A stretch of 64,000 nt of DNA from Phytophthora colocasiae (Eukaryota > Oomycota > Peronosporomycetes > Peronosporales > Peronosporaceae): contig JAGKQI010000103.1 of the NCBI GenBank assembly GCA_018806915.1, forward strand, positions 1,178,001 through 1,242,000, in the 5' to 3' direction. The notes beneath the pieces were generated by a model. That model saw only the letters and a program-made list of their open reading frames with translations. It was not told where the DNA came from and ran no database searches. Of this stretch, positions 1 to 10,239 are shown piece by piece. Position numbers and translations under genes: made by a program. The stretch's first letter is position 1; every line of letters starts with the position of its first letter.

Positions 1-187
1 CGTAGAACTCCGAGTAACGCTTAGCGATGCTCCACTTGTTGCGCGTGCTGCGGAAGGAAATGTCCATTTGGTACATGGTGGCAGGTGCCGCCACGCCGCC
101 AGCTAGCGCCACTTGCGTGTTGATGTTGAGCGAGTTCTTGGCAGTCTCGTACACGCGCTGTAGGCGCTGCGATTGGATGTCCGACAT
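1..187 (-). CDS. PX-domain protein, N-terminal fragment
   Basis: Reading leftward from an ATG at 187 the frame stays open to the window edge (62 codons seen). Residues 40-62 show the opening of a phox-homology (PX) phosphoinositide-binding domain: a beta strand followed by a Trp, then the KRYSEFY signature in which the basic and aromatic residues contact phosphoinositide. The family usually acts in endosomal sorting (sorting nexins) or as a membrane-targeting module on larger proteins; which applies here cannot be told because the rest lies outside the window. The frame also runs a few codons upstream of the ATG without another Met, so 187 is the best start. Confidence 0.75.
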   Translation of the reverse strand, partial: MSDIQSQRLQRVYETAKNSLNINTQVALAGGVAAPATMYQMDISFRSTRNKWSIAKRYSEFY

Positions 188-1158
188 GATGGGGTTGAAG
201 TAGCTCTCTCTTGGGTGCTTTGCTCCAGCGACTTGTTCCTCGCGAGGTCTATTGCCAAATGAACTCGATGTCGCACCGCTGCCCGCTGAAATTCTTGAGA
301 AGGCTCAGACTTGTGGCTCGCGAACGGTGGACTGCTCGGCGCCCTCTTTACTTCGATGGGTGGCGTAATGGGCCGCGTAATCTCACGAGGACGGGCGGCG
401 AATGTAATTGTCGCACAAAAATTATATCGCTTCGATGAGCCGCGGTGACTCGCGGACGCGGCCTCCTGTGGTTGGTTTTGCTCTTTCGGAACTGGTGAGG
501 AGCTCCTTGATCAATTCCGCGGCAACTTACATGTATCAATAGCTAACCAGATGTGTATCTTGCAGGTGTATTTTCGGCGAGTTGTTCTGGGCGGGCTGGT
601 ACAAGTTTTGGGACCAAGGAAACGTTGTCGCAGCAGCCTCCCAGCAACGCACTGCGGCTGGGTGTCATAAGTGCTGGAGGCTCGTGATAGATGCTGGTCA
701 ATCTATCGCAGCAGCACCACCACCGTCGCAGCACGGAAAGAGGGTTTCTTCGTGCCGTCTCTGCCGACTTGCCACGGTAACGGCAACTTGTATGGCAACA
801 AGTGCGCAGTGAAAACGAAACGGTTAGCGATCTAGAAAGCGATATATATCGCCTGAAGAAGAAGGCAAGGCATGGTCGGACTCGTTGCAAAGCGGCAAGA
901 TAAGTAGCCATGCCATAAACACCGTATGCCGCCGGCTTCAACATTGCGCGCGGCTGGCACAACAAGTGGGCACGATGGATATTGTCGTCGCCTTCCCTCC
1001 AGCATTGAGCAATGTGATTACTGTACTATCTACGTCCCTTTCAAAATATTATTGTCGCGCAATATGTGGACCACATCGTTGTGTTACCTTCACACAACAT
1101 CATCTCTGCTACGCGTCTCAATACATGTAGGATAGCCAGATATAACAAGAGCGGCACC
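188..1158. other. Intergenic stretch, no supported gene
   Basis: About 970 bases between the divergent PX and OST4 genes. Open frames on both strands are short, Cys/Arg-rich and have no recognisable domain, so none is called. The only local structure noted is a 14-bp perfect palindrome of the GCGATATATATCGC type at 839-852. It may contain the promoter of the PX gene and the promoter and 5' UTR of OST4. Confidence 0.5.
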
Positions 1159-1404
1159 ATGAACAAGTACGTGTCGCCTCGAGCGACGCCATAGGCAGCA
1201 GCTGCAAGAGCCAAAAGCTGCGCAGTATCTACAAATGTGTTGGTGATTCGACTGACCACGTGTTATTACTGTTTGTTTGCTGCTTACAGCGACGAGATGG
1301 ATGCGGCGCTGATGGTGTTTGTAAACTGCCTGGGGGCGGTTATCATGGTCTCCGTTGTGGGCTTCCACTACCTCACAGCCAAGCCCAAGGATGCTGAGTT
1401 GTAG
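1159..1404 (+). CDS. OST4: OST4, oligosaccharyltransferase subunit 4 (mini-protein)
   Basis: Spliced from an 8-nt first coding exon (1159-1166) and a second exon (1290-1404), joined across a 123-nt intron that begins GTACGT and ends TTACAG. The product is 40 aa: a short polar N-terminus (MNNDEMD), one membrane helix with the N-x-LG core, then a hydrophobic stretch ending in an FHY triplet and a Lys/Pro tail. OST4 of yeast and humans is 36-37 aa with the same plan (Asp near the start, LG in the helix, YH or HY at its end). It stabilises the STT3 complex that N-glycosylates proteins in the ER. The match rests on size and motif order, not on a search. Confidence 0.75.
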
Positions 1405-1418
1405 GCAGATACAAGATA

Positions 1419-1639
1419 ATGGCGAAGCAGGTACGATTTCATTTTGTCTGTGAGGTTGCAAAATGATACAAATCTAAAGCTTACGTTGTGTTCAGTGGGA
1501 GTCCAAGAAGGATTTCGACACGTGGCTCGCTAGCGAGACGTTCCAGGAATGCACGAAACAGATCAACGAACTGCTGGACGTCCCGGGACTGCACATGCGC
1601 ATCTTTAAGGCTCCCAAGGACGATGTTTTTCTCCTGTAA
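1419..1639 (+). pseudogene. ABM-domain terminal exon, probable truncated copy
   Basis: The exon 1496-1639 encodes 47 residues that closely resemble the last exon of the complete ABM-domain gene at 58.8-59.4 kb: same length (144 nt including stop), same phase-0 acceptor just before a Trp codon, and shared blocks such as QINE, LDVPG and the FLL end. Upstream there is only a 12-nt stub (ATG plus three codons, 1419-1430) followed by a GTACG donor, so a 51-aa product is possible. The first two exons of an ABM gene are absent because OST4 ends 14 bases before the stub. It could be a relic of a duplicated gene or a shortened gene; without the N-terminal half the ABM fold would be incomplete. Confidence 0.55.
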
Positions 1640-1869
1640 AGGAAATTAGTCTACGAGAGGACTAACGCGATATATCCAGCTGGCTAGAAGAGCAATTCAT
1701 TGCGTTCTATGTGTCACAATTCGTTCACTGCTTGCTTTTCATGATTCTGGTAACGTCTAAAAGCTCACTGCTTAGCAAAAGACTCCCGAAAGCCATGTCA
1801 AAACCGAGCACTGCAGCACACTGTACACCCTTTTGTCACTGTCGACGCCCCTTGTCGTCTTCCATTCGT

Positions 1870-3271
1870 CTAGGAGGAAGAGTCCGTCGCACTCTTAATA
1901 AAACTCTTTATCCGATCAACAGTGTCCCGCACAGACTTGGTGAACGAGTGCGGCTTGCTGTCCGGGTCGTCACCCTTCTCTGCGCGGTCGTTCTCCTCCT
2001 TCAGGAACTCCTCCATCAACTCCTCCTGGCGTTCCGACAAGTTCCTGTACAGCAATAAAGCAAAACAAAACGTTAGAAAAGCGTTCATCAGCCATAGCAC
2101 AACTCAAAACTGCAAACACGTACTTGGGAACGCAAACTTGGAGAGTCACGAGCTGCGAACCACGGCGGTTCGAGTTCAGTTCCTTGATACCCTTGCCACG
2201 CATCTGCAACACCGTGTCCGGCTGTGTTCCACGCGGGATCTTCATCTCCACCTCTCCTGTCAGGGTCGGAACCACCACCGTACCTCCCAGCACAGCCTTC
2301 GCCACTGAGATCGGCACGTCCACCAGCACATCCGTTTTACGACGTTTGAAAAATGGATCTGGTAGCACGTGGATTCCAACATACAAGTGTCCTGCTGGCC
2401 CACCGCGCTGACCAGGTTCTCCTTGGTGCGCTAAACGAAGGTTCATGCCCTGATCAACACCCTCCGGGATCTTAACTTCCACCGTTCGCGGCTTCTTGAC
2501 TGTACCCTTACCATGGCATTTACCGCACGGCGACTCGATGATCGAGCCTTCGCCACGGCAACGACGGCAAGGAGTTTCCACCGCAAAGAATCCCTGTTGC
2601 ATGATCTGCACACCGGATCCATTGCACGTAGAGCATGTTTTCTTCTTTGTACCTGGCTTGGCACCAGACCCGTCACACGTGTCACACTCGACGTTGGCCG
2701 TGATGTTCAAGTCGCGCGTGGTGCCCTTGACCGCCTCCATAAAGTTCAGCGTGATGTCCACCTGAATGTCAGAGCCACGTTGCGGCTGGTTGGCGCTGCG
2801 ACGCGAGCGTCCACCGAAGCCCTGACCACCGAAGAATTCTCCAAAAATGTCTTCAAATCCCTGTCCCTGGAAGCCTCCACCTCCACCGAAGCCTCCTTGT
2901 TCGTCCACACCTGCATGACCGTAAGCGTCATATTTCTGGCGTTTATCATCGTCCCCCAGGATCTCCCAGGCTTCAGTGGCCTCCGCGAACTTCTTAGCTG
3001 CATCCGGATCCGCCTTATTGGTATCCGGATGATACTTCTTGGCCAACTGGTAGTATTTCTTCTTGATCTCGTTCTTGTTAGCATCTCGGGAGACCCCCAA
3101 AACGTCGTAGAAGTCGCGTTTGCTCGGCTCCATCGTAGCGCGCGTACTGTGGAACGGCGCGCAATGCTCCAGCAGTGCCGCCGCGCCATATTTAATAGCA
3201 GTTGGACGGTGTGTTTGCGCTCCAAAAGCGCGTACCGCCGCCGAGCGCAGCAGTACCGATCGCATGGCCAT
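1870..3271 (-). CDS. Mitochondrial DnaJ (type I Hsp40)
   Basis: Two exons, 3271-2124 and 2044-1870, with a 79-nt intron (GTACGT...TACAG), give 440 aa. Residues 1-45 are rich in Arg, Ala and Ser with no acidic residues, typical of a mitochondrial presequence. The J domain (about 52-117) carries the HPD tripeptide needed to stimulate Hsp70 ATPase. A Gly/Phe-rich linker follows (about 120-155), then four CxxCxGxG-type zinc motifs (about 194-255) and the C-terminal substrate-binding region. This is the full DnaJA3/Mdj1 architecture, so it should work with mitochondrial Hsp70 in folding. The start pairs two Met codons (3271, 3265). It is divergently arranged with the CCDC40 gene across 206 bases. 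Confidence 0.93.
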
Positions 3272-3477
3272 CGCCCTCGTCAGTGACTCAGAAACTTTTG
3301 CAATTGAATTGTGTGGACATCATACACGCTTTAACAGATTTCTAGAATCTATTTAAAACAATTTAATTGGTCAAAACAATATCAATTCTGGATTGGTGTA
3401 AAATGCAATCTGCGACGTGTGAGAACCGTTATGCCCACCGAAAGGACGCAAGTTGAAGACACATTAGCATTTTTGCC
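3272..3477. promoter_or_regulatory. Divergent promoter region, DnaJ / CCDC40
   Basis: 206 bases separate the start codons of two outward-facing genes, so both promoters must lie here or overlap the genes. The stretch is AT-rich in its middle (3340-3400). No exact oomycete initiator match is claimed. Confidence 0.45.
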
Positions 3478-6264
3478 ATGTCTGAAGCAGCAGATGGAGA
3501 ACCTCAAGCGCTAGATGGATTAGGAGGTAAATATGAGTTTAATCCAGCGGTTGACGGAGAACAGGGTGAAGAAATGGACCAAGTTGGTGCACTGAACCCT
3601 CAAGAAGAAGAGGATGACAGTGAAGAAGAAGATAGCGATGAGGATGAAGAAGAAGATGAGGAGGAGGACCCGACACAGACTATCGTAGATATGGGTCGCC
3701 ATGAACGTATGCAGCGCATCCAAAAGGTTTTGTACGAACAGCTTGTAGGTAATGACGAGCGCGTGTCGCTCGAGCTGCGCGAGAAGGAGGAAGAGCTGCG
3801 TCGAGCCAAGAATGCGCGTGAAGACGTTGGTGTCGCACTATATGGCGTTCAACAGCAACTCGCTCAGTTACAGGTAGCGCTAGAAGGAGCACACCGTCGA
3901 CTTACAACGCTGCATGATGAACGGTTCACCAGTGAAGACAAGCTTGATGAGTGGAAAGCTAGTGCTGAAGAGAAAAAGCTGGCAGTCGAACGGCGCCAAG
4001 CACATTTGCACAAGACACAGGCGGAGCTCGACTCGTTAAATGCAACACTGCGTCAGGTGGAGAAATATAATGACGAAATGAAGCACGAAATTGCTCGTAC
4101 CCAACGTGCAGCCGAGAAGGCTGAGGAGTCCATGACAGTTGCTGAAAAGGACAAAGTGAAGCAGGATCTGTACATTGACAGATTGAATGAACAAGTGAAG
4201 ACACTGCAAGAGCAACTGGCAGCCAATGCGTCACAGCTCAAGACGCAGCAGATGGAGACACAAGCTGCCGAAGAAACTTTGCGTGAAGCAGCAGCGCAAA
4301 TGGAAGCGGTTGCGTTTGAGAAGAAGCAGCTTCTGCAGCAATGGAAAAGCGCTCTTATCGGTATGCAGCAACGCGACACTGCGCTGCAAGCAACTCAATC
4401 TGCCATCTCTAAAGTGGGGGAGGACGAGTTATCTCTCAGTGCTGAGCTTCGCGGGTACAAAATCTCGATCGAGAAAGCCCAACAAGCGCATGAGACTCTG
4501 ATCGCCACAATTGAGCGCTTCAACGCAGAGTTGCGCTTTATTGAGGAACAAGCAGAAAGCTTGAAAGGTGAGCACGAACGCCTTGCAGCCCGTCATGAAC
4601 TACTAGCCAAGTCGTTGAAGCAGACAGAGGCTCAGGTATCATCTACTGTGTCTGAAGGCAAGAAGTTGGAGTCGGAGGCTGCTCAAGTTGCGCAGCATTT
4701 GGAAACGACGCAACGTGAGCGTCATTTGCTCGAAGATGAGATTGCGGCCGAGAAGAATGACCAGACAACGGTGCACAAGGCTGCTCATAACCTCACTAAA
4801 GAGACACAAAAGCTTGTGGCACGTGTGCACGAGAAAGAAGTGGAGCTAGCAAATCTGCGGAACGAGATGGCTCGAGTTGGAGTGGACGCTCTTAACGTGC
4901 AAAGTCACACCGCGCAACTTGCAGAGGCCCAGCGAGCTATTGTCGAGGAGCTCAAGCGTGATGACCAGCAGGTGGAGCGTGCTGAACTGGAGATTCGTCA
5001 GCGAAATGACGAGATCGAAAAAAAGATGTTACGTTTGGACAGACTCAACAAGAAGTACGAGCAACTTGTGAGCAAGATGGAGGACGCAGACACAGGTCCG
5101 CTGGAAGCGACGATCAAGAACTTAGTGCGGGAGACTAAGATTGGCAGGGAAGAGAATACAGCTAAGCAGAAGCAGTGGCTCAACACGCAAACGGCGCTTG
5201 TACATGCTGCCAGCGACGCTCAAGAGCTGAGCGAACGCAATCAAGAACGCAAAAGTAAGACCAGTGTGTTGGAACAGAAACAATTGAGGCTGCAGCATGA
5301 GCTCCAAGAAATGCAGCGCGAGCTTCGAGAACTGTCGAACGGAATTGCCTCCTTGCACGCAGATACCGGGCGGTTGAATGATTTGATATCACGCCAAGGC
5401 ACGCGACACGATGATCTCCTCAACAGCAATCACTCACTTGAGCTCGAGTTCGCTCGTGAACTTCGAGAGCTTGAGGCGATTTCAGTTCAAATGGAAGCTC
5501 GGGCTACTGCATTGCGTCAAGAGAAGCAGGAACTACTGACTCGAGTGGTGGAAGTCGAACGACAGCTCATGCTTTGGGAGAAGAAGATTCAGCTAGAAAA
5601 AGAGACGCAAGCTGCTCTCGACCCGGAAGTGGGGCAGGCAGAAGCTCGGAGTATGGAGAAGGAGATTCATCGCATGCGTTTGCGTCTAGAAGCCTTGCAA
5701 CGCAGTCAAGAACAAATGCTACAGGATATGGAGCAAGCTGTACACAAACGAGATCTCATTGCGTTACGTGGTCGCAGTAAGAAGGAGCAGGAGGCGGATT
5801 TAACGTTCGCTGCTCTGACAGCCAAAGTGTCCACTCTGCAGAACCAACTGCGCAAAAGTGAACGGGATGCGGCTCGGTTGGACAAGAGTATCCGGTCACA
5901 GCTTGTTTCTGGTGAGGACGTCTCTTTCCAATTGGAGAAAGCATCAGCCGAACTTAAAGTGGACGAAGAGCGGGGTTTGTCACTTCAACGCGAAATCAAC
6001 ACTTCTCTCTACGATAAACAGAGATACATTGACGCTGCAGCTCGAAAATTGCGCATGACTAAACGATTCGACGCACTTTGCCGCGGGGTGACCAATGGTC
6101 CTGCCAATGAAGCACAAGCTTCTGAAGCCTTGGAGAAAGCCAAAGAAGGGATTGAAAAAGTTCGCGCAATTGTCACTATGCTGCAGAAGCAGAATCCACA
6201 CTTAGCTGAAGTTCTACCTCGTGTTCTACTACTCGCTGAAGACCCACCACCAATGGACAAGTAA
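3478..6264 (+). CDS. CCDC40: CCDC40, axonemal ruler protein
   Basis: An uninterrupted 928-aa frame. Residues 40-65 are a run of Glu/Asp; from about 75 to 890 the protein is almost continuous coiled coil. Several blocks match vertebrate CCDC40 in order: an EDVGVALYGVQQQL-like block near residue 115, an LYIDRLNEQ block near 230, a GPLE block near 540, and an LMLWEKKIQL block near 695 followed by EIHRMRLRLE. CCDC40 (FAP172 in Chlamydomonas) pairs with CCDC39 to form the 96-nm molecular ruler that sets the spacing of inner dynein arms and nexin links. Its presence implies motile zoospore flagella. Length is slightly below that of the human protein. Confidence 0.93.
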   Translation: MSEAADGEPQALDGLGGKYEFNPAVDGEQGEEMDQVGALNPQEEEDDSEEEDSDEDEEEDEEEDPTQTIVDMGRHERMQRIQKVLYEQLVGNDERVSLELREKEEELRRAKNAREDVGVALYGVQQQLAQLQVALEGAHRRLTTLHDERFTSEDKLDEWKASAEEKKLAVERRQAHLHKTQAELDSLNATLRQVEKYNDEMKHEIARTQRAAEKAEESMTVAEKDKVKQDLYIDRLNEQVKTLQEQLAANASQLKTQQMETQAAEETLREAAAQMEAVAFEKKQLLQQWKSALIGMQQRDTALQATQSAISKVGEDELSLSAELRGYKISIEKAQQAHETLIATIERFNAELRFIEEQAESLKGEHERLAARHELLAKSLKQTEAQVSSTVSEGKKLESEAAQVAQHLETTQRERHLLEDEIAAEKNDQTTVHKAAHNLTKETQKLVARVHEKEVELANLRNEMARVGVDALNVQSHTAQLAEAQRAIVEELKRDDQQVERAELEIRQRNDEIEKKMLRLDRLNKKYEQLVSKMEDADTGPLEATIKNLVRETKIGREENTAKQKQWLNTQTALVHAASDAQELSERNQERKSKTSVLEQKQLRLQHELQEMQRELRELSNGIASLHADTGRLNDLISRQGTRHDDLLNSNHSLELEFARELRELEAISVQMEARATALRQEKQELLTRVVEVERQLMLWEKKIQLEKETQAALDPEVGQAEARSMEKEIHRMRLRLEALQRSQEQMLQDMEQAVHKRDLIALRGRSKKEQEADLTFAALTAKVSTLQNQLRKSERDAARLDKSIRSQLVSGEDVSFQLEKASAELKVDEERGLSLQREINTSLYDKQRYIDAAARKLRMTKRFDALCRGVTNGPANEAQASEALEKAKEGIEKVRAIVTMLQKQNPHLAEVLPRVLLLAEDPPPMDK

Positions 6265-6492
6265 AGAGTGGACAGAGCAATCTATTATATTCACAGTTGA
6301 GGTTTATTTTCTTTGCCCTCTTTGTCGGTCTCGAAGTGATTCTAGGAATCTGCTCAACTTCAACGCGACATCTTCAAGGTGAGAGATCCCGCTTGTACTC
6401 AACGCTGTCATGAAGCGTGGAGTTCTTAAATACATACTGTAAGGAAGAATAAAGTTAGTACGACTCCGCTAGAGGATTCAGTAAAGTAAATC

Positions 6493-7885
6493 TCACTCAA
6501 TGCAATCCTTTCGAGTCCGTAGGAGGACCCCAAGCACTTGGTCACCACCTGAAGTAACGTCACTCTGGAGTAGCAGCTCTAAAATTGCTGCACATCGCCA
6601 AAGTGCCAGTATTTGAGACTGCTCCAATGCTTCTCTGCAGTTGAAATCATCATCTTCGTCTATTCCTCCTTCTACTTCGATATCGTCATCTTCAAGCTCA
6701 TGTTGTTGCTTTATAGCAATCGCAGCTCTCGACATTGCAATACAAAGTCGTTTAAAAAACTTCGGTAGCCATTCAGGAAATGCTGAAGCTTGAAGAGCTT
6801 GACGCATAACGGAGGTGGATCGCTCGATCAACAATCCACGCATTTGTTGATGTTGATGCAACCGAAAGTCTTCGTACTGCTGCATGGCGTCCAGTGCTAG
6901 AAGTAGCGAAGCTTGAGCATCCATAAATTCTTCTCGAAGTACACATGCGCGTACATCATCACCGTCATATGCCTTACAATTGACAGTATAGCTTTCTGCT
7001 CCACGACCAAGTAGGTTGGGAACTAACTCACCCACTGCCAGCAGCTCGAGGTAACTTGTCCGCGGTTGCATATCAAAGCACATGACCCCCAGCAATCGAG
7101 TGATACTTAGCAAGAATTCCACTTTCGTCTCGACATTCTCCCTCGGACGCAAACGGTTTGAAAATTGACGCACTAAGAGAGCACAAAGGCCTATACAGCC
7201 CTGACTGTGCGTCCGGTCTTCGAAGAAAAGCTTTTTCAATTCCCTAGAGCAGTAGGCAGCTGTTGTAAGCTCATCGACCAAGCGACTTCGCTCAGTATCA
7301 TTGTGTGCTCGTGCTAGATCCAAAACTAACATCTCCAGCAATCTGGTTAACTCAAGACGCTGCTCTGGTTTGTTGTCGACAAGTTGAAGTCGCGGGATTA
7401 ATTGTTTCTACATGAAGAAAGTCTGCGTTAGGGATCAAATTGGTTAGCACTTTGAAAAGACTACAAACCTGAAAACTGGTGCGTAGAGCTATTGAAAGCT
7501 GAAAGAAGAGTTGTGTTTGCGGCTCAAACGTTGAAAAGAACAGTTCGGACGGTAGTTTAGTGGGCATTGGCACACATAGTTGTAGGCGGAAGAGCTGACT
7601 GGTAGGTAGAAGTAGCAGTCCACGTTGATTTTTGTTGGCAGGCACTACCCGCTCCACCTTTGAGATATTCTGAAGCGGTAAACTCATGTCTGGAACAGCT
7701 TTACCTCGACTCATTAATGGCACGATGAACAATGTGTCACTGCTCAGAGCGAACAACTGGAACTGCATTGGCGCTGTGCTCACGACTGCAGCTTCGTGAT
7801 ACCGTAATTTCTCCGACCCTAATCTAGCGCGTAGTCGCTCTGGATCGAGATGTCTTGGGCGGCACAACGTTGGAGACAACTGCAT
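6493..7885 (-). CDS. C12orf56-like uncharacterised protein
   Basis: Exon 1 ends at 7469 and exon 2 runs 7407-6493, separated by a 61-nt intron (GTTTGT...ATGTAG); the frame is kept. An ATG at 8008 is possible, but it sits 5 bases from the upstream gene's stop and its first 41 codons look like leader, so the ATG at 7885 is preferred (443 aa; 484 aa from 8008). The N-terminal 130 residues look like a PH-type beta domain; the rest is predicted mostly helical with an acidic loop near the end. Spacing and short blocks (for example LKKLFF, then a helix ending LLGVM) recall vertebrate C12orf56, whose function is unknown. That link is from memory and moderate. Confidence 0.6.
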
Positions 7886-8012
7886 TCTATTGTAGACAAA
7901 CGTGACTGGATACACACTCGAGATATGAAAAGCAAAAGACAAGCAAGGCCTTGGACTCTCGCGAGGCTCGCTGTTTGGGTCTATTGAGAGTATTAATACA
8001 TCCACCATCCGA

Positions 8013-10016
8013 TCATTCGTCCTCTGACTCTACGTCAACGTCCTCGTCTCCTTCTTCTTCATCATCATCTTCTTCTTCCTCCTCTTCGCTCTCTTCCTCG
8101 GCCTCGATCTCCTCTTCAGCCTTGGCCTCAACCTCCTCTTCTCCTTCGTTGTAAACCACTGCAGCACGAGTCTCTTCGTCTTCCTGCTCGTTGTTAGCGT
8201 TGTTGACGTGGATCTGACCCAGCACCAGTGCCAAACGACCGGCAAGCTTCTGCATCTGCGAATGCACCTGCAATCTCGACTCCAGGAGCTGGTAGAGAGC
8301 TGACAGACTAGCCACAAGGTCAGGTTGAGCTACCAGGTACGCCGTGTGATGCAGCAGAACCGCACGCAGCCACGGACACAAGCGTGCAAAACGGTTCGGC
8401 GAGCGCTCCAGCTTCTTAACAATCACATCCAGCAGCGCTAGCACACGGGACGGCGACACACGACCCACCGTACGACTAACCACCTTGGTGTCACGAGCAC
8501 TCAGGCAGTATTCCAGGAGGGCGTTGTCACGTGCCTGCAGCGCCTGCTCCAATACACTAGCAAGTGACGAAGCATCCGGCTTGTCACCACGAGTCTTGTC
8601 CTCAGGGGTCTCAGCAGCACGCTCTGCACGACTGAGGGCAGAGGTCACATCGTGCTCGACACGTTCACGCAGAGCCTCCACACGTTCCGCCAGAGTCAAT
8701 TCGTTATCTTCTTCTTCCTCCTCCTCTTCACCGTTCAGCTCCTCGAAGCTGGTAGTTTCGTCCACGACAGCCATGGAGTTGGTCAGCGCACGACGTTCAC
8801 CCAACGTCGGCACGTGGGTCTTTTCATCAGAAGATGTAACTTCGACTTTCTGTCTCTTGCTTCCGTTCTTGTTTGCTGCATCGTCACGCTCAGCCGAGAG
8901 CAACAAAGCGTCACTAATCTCCGCAAACTCCAACTCCTTCTTCCACTGGCTGGGAGCGTTCTCCTCCACGACAGAAACCTTCTCGAATACAGGCTTGACG
9001 AGCGACCCGCGCGCGACTAGCACCTCTTTTTTTTTGTCCTTATTCTCCTGTGTGCTAAGCTCAGCCAAGAGAATACCAGCACTCTCAGCCGTCGAAAGCG
9101 TAGGCGGCAGAGGCTTGGAAGCCAGCGCCAGCTCCGCAGCGTCGGTCACCTGCTCGTACTTGTGTGCCCACAGGAACATGGCACCAGCGGGTGCGGTAAC
9201 TCCGACCAGCAAGTCCACGACCGGTTTCGCCTGTGTCTTCTTCTTGCTCTTCTTGCTCTTCTTAGCAACCACAGCCTCGCCTGCAGACGCGCGCGCAAAC
9301 AGTCCTTCGGCACTGCTCGGCAGACTGAACGTCAATGCCGGCGCATCAACGTCCGTCAGCTCCAGGTCGTACATGTTGACGAACCGGGCACCTGCCGTTG
9401 CTGCGAACAGGAATCTCGAGGCTTCCAGGCCGTCCACAGCCGCGAACTTCAGCTGCGTAACAGCAGACGACAATCCCGACACGAGCTTCTTGCTCTTTTT
9501 GCCCGAACTCAAGTCGAACGTGCGTAGCGCCGACCCGCCAGCCGCCAGAACTTCACCGTCCTCTGACACTGCGAGCGCCGACGCGCCGCCAGTTCCACAG
9601 CGGAACTTGCGCTCCACCTGAGCGTTACTGAGATTCCACTCAAGCACGTACTTGTCACTAGAGCTTGAGTACAGTAAAGAGCCCTGTGGGTTAAACACCA
9701 AAGCCTGTACGGCTGCACTGGAGCCGTCCGTCTGCAGCGTGTGCTTCACTTCCTGCGTAGCCAAGTCCCAGACAATCACTTGACCACTGCTGGTGCCTAG
9801 AGCAAGCAGTCCGAGATCGCTGGCTCCACTGCGCTTCTTGCTCTTAGAGCTACTGGACGAAGACTGCGACCAGGCCAGACAAGTGTAGCGGTAGCTGAGG
9901 TGGTCGCGCTCCTTAAGCTCCTGTTGTAAGGCGCCACTGGCCACGTCCCATACTTTAAGGCGACCGTCTTCGGACACGGCCGCGAAATGCGCCTGCGAGT
10001 CGGCGAAGAGCTGCAT
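8013..10016 (-). CDS. WDR43/UTP5, t-UTP subunit of the SSU processome
   Basis: A single 667-aa frame from an ATG at 10016; seven codons upstream are open but start with TTG. Residues 1-330 form WD40 repeats (first blade with GRLKVWD, later blades with IVWDLA and VLEWNLS). Residues about 480-600 form a Utp12 domain, the helical C-terminal module of UTP subunits, and the last 50 residues are almost all acidic. This is the plan of UTP5/WDR43, which joins the t-UTP subcomplex that couples rDNA transcription to early 18S rRNA processing in the nucleolus. Poly-Lys stretches in the middle may serve as nucleolar signals. Its stop lies about 130 bases before the next same-strand start. Confidence 0.85.
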   Translation of the reverse strand: MQLFADSQAHFAAVSEDGRLKVWDVASGALQQELKERDHLSYRYTCLAWSQSSSSSSKSKKRSGASDLGLLALGTSSGQVIVWDLATQEVKHTLQTDGSSAAVQALVFNPQGSLLYSSSSDKYVLEWNLSNAQVERKFRCGTGGASALAVSEDGEVLAAGGSALRTFDLSSGKKSKKLVSGLSSAVTQLKFAAVDGLEASRFLFAATAGARFVNMYDLELTDVDAPALTFSLPSSAEGLFARASAGEAVVAKKSKKSKKKTQAKPVVDLLVGVTAPAGAMFLWAHKYEQVTDAAELALASKPLPPTLSTAESAGILLAELSTQENKDKKKEVLVARGSLVKPVFEKVSVVEENAPSQWKKELEFAEISDALLLSAERDDAANKNGSKRQKVEVTSSDEKTHVPTLGERRALTNSMAVVDETTSFEELNGEEEEEEEDNELTLAERVEALRERVEHDVTSALSRAERAAETPEDKTRGDKPDASSLASVLEQALQARDNALLEYCLSARDTKVVSRTVGRVSPSRVLALLDVIVKKLERSPNRFARLCPWLRAVLLHHTAYLVAQPDLVASLSALYQLLESRLQVHSQMQKLAGRLALVLGQIHVNNANNEQEDEETRAAVVYNEGEEEVEAKAEEEIEAEEESEEEEEEDDDEEEGDEDVDVESEDE

Positions 10017-10239
10017 TGGCGACGGGGTACGAGCCAAGAAGGGTAGTGATGGAATTGGCTGGTGAGGCGCTTGTTATTCTACTGGAGCAGAATGGCCGAG
10101 GTCAGTGTACTGATTTTTATACTGATTGCTGTTATTAGAAATTGTAAACTGACCAATGAGATGTGTATAAGAAGCAACTTTACAGCAACGTAAGATGAAG
10201 ATGAGGGATTCGGTGTGGTTAATTAGAGTATTGACAGGA

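Noticed and set aside
543..1130. Several 60-140 codon frames between the PX gene and OST4
   Set aside because: Cys/Arg-rich, mutually overlapping and without motifs; none has a supporting start or splice pattern.
8485..9621. A 378-codon plus-strand frame rich in Ser opposite WDR43
   Set aside because: It is the antisense shadow of a GC-biased coding region with a clear WD40/Utp12 protein on the other strand.
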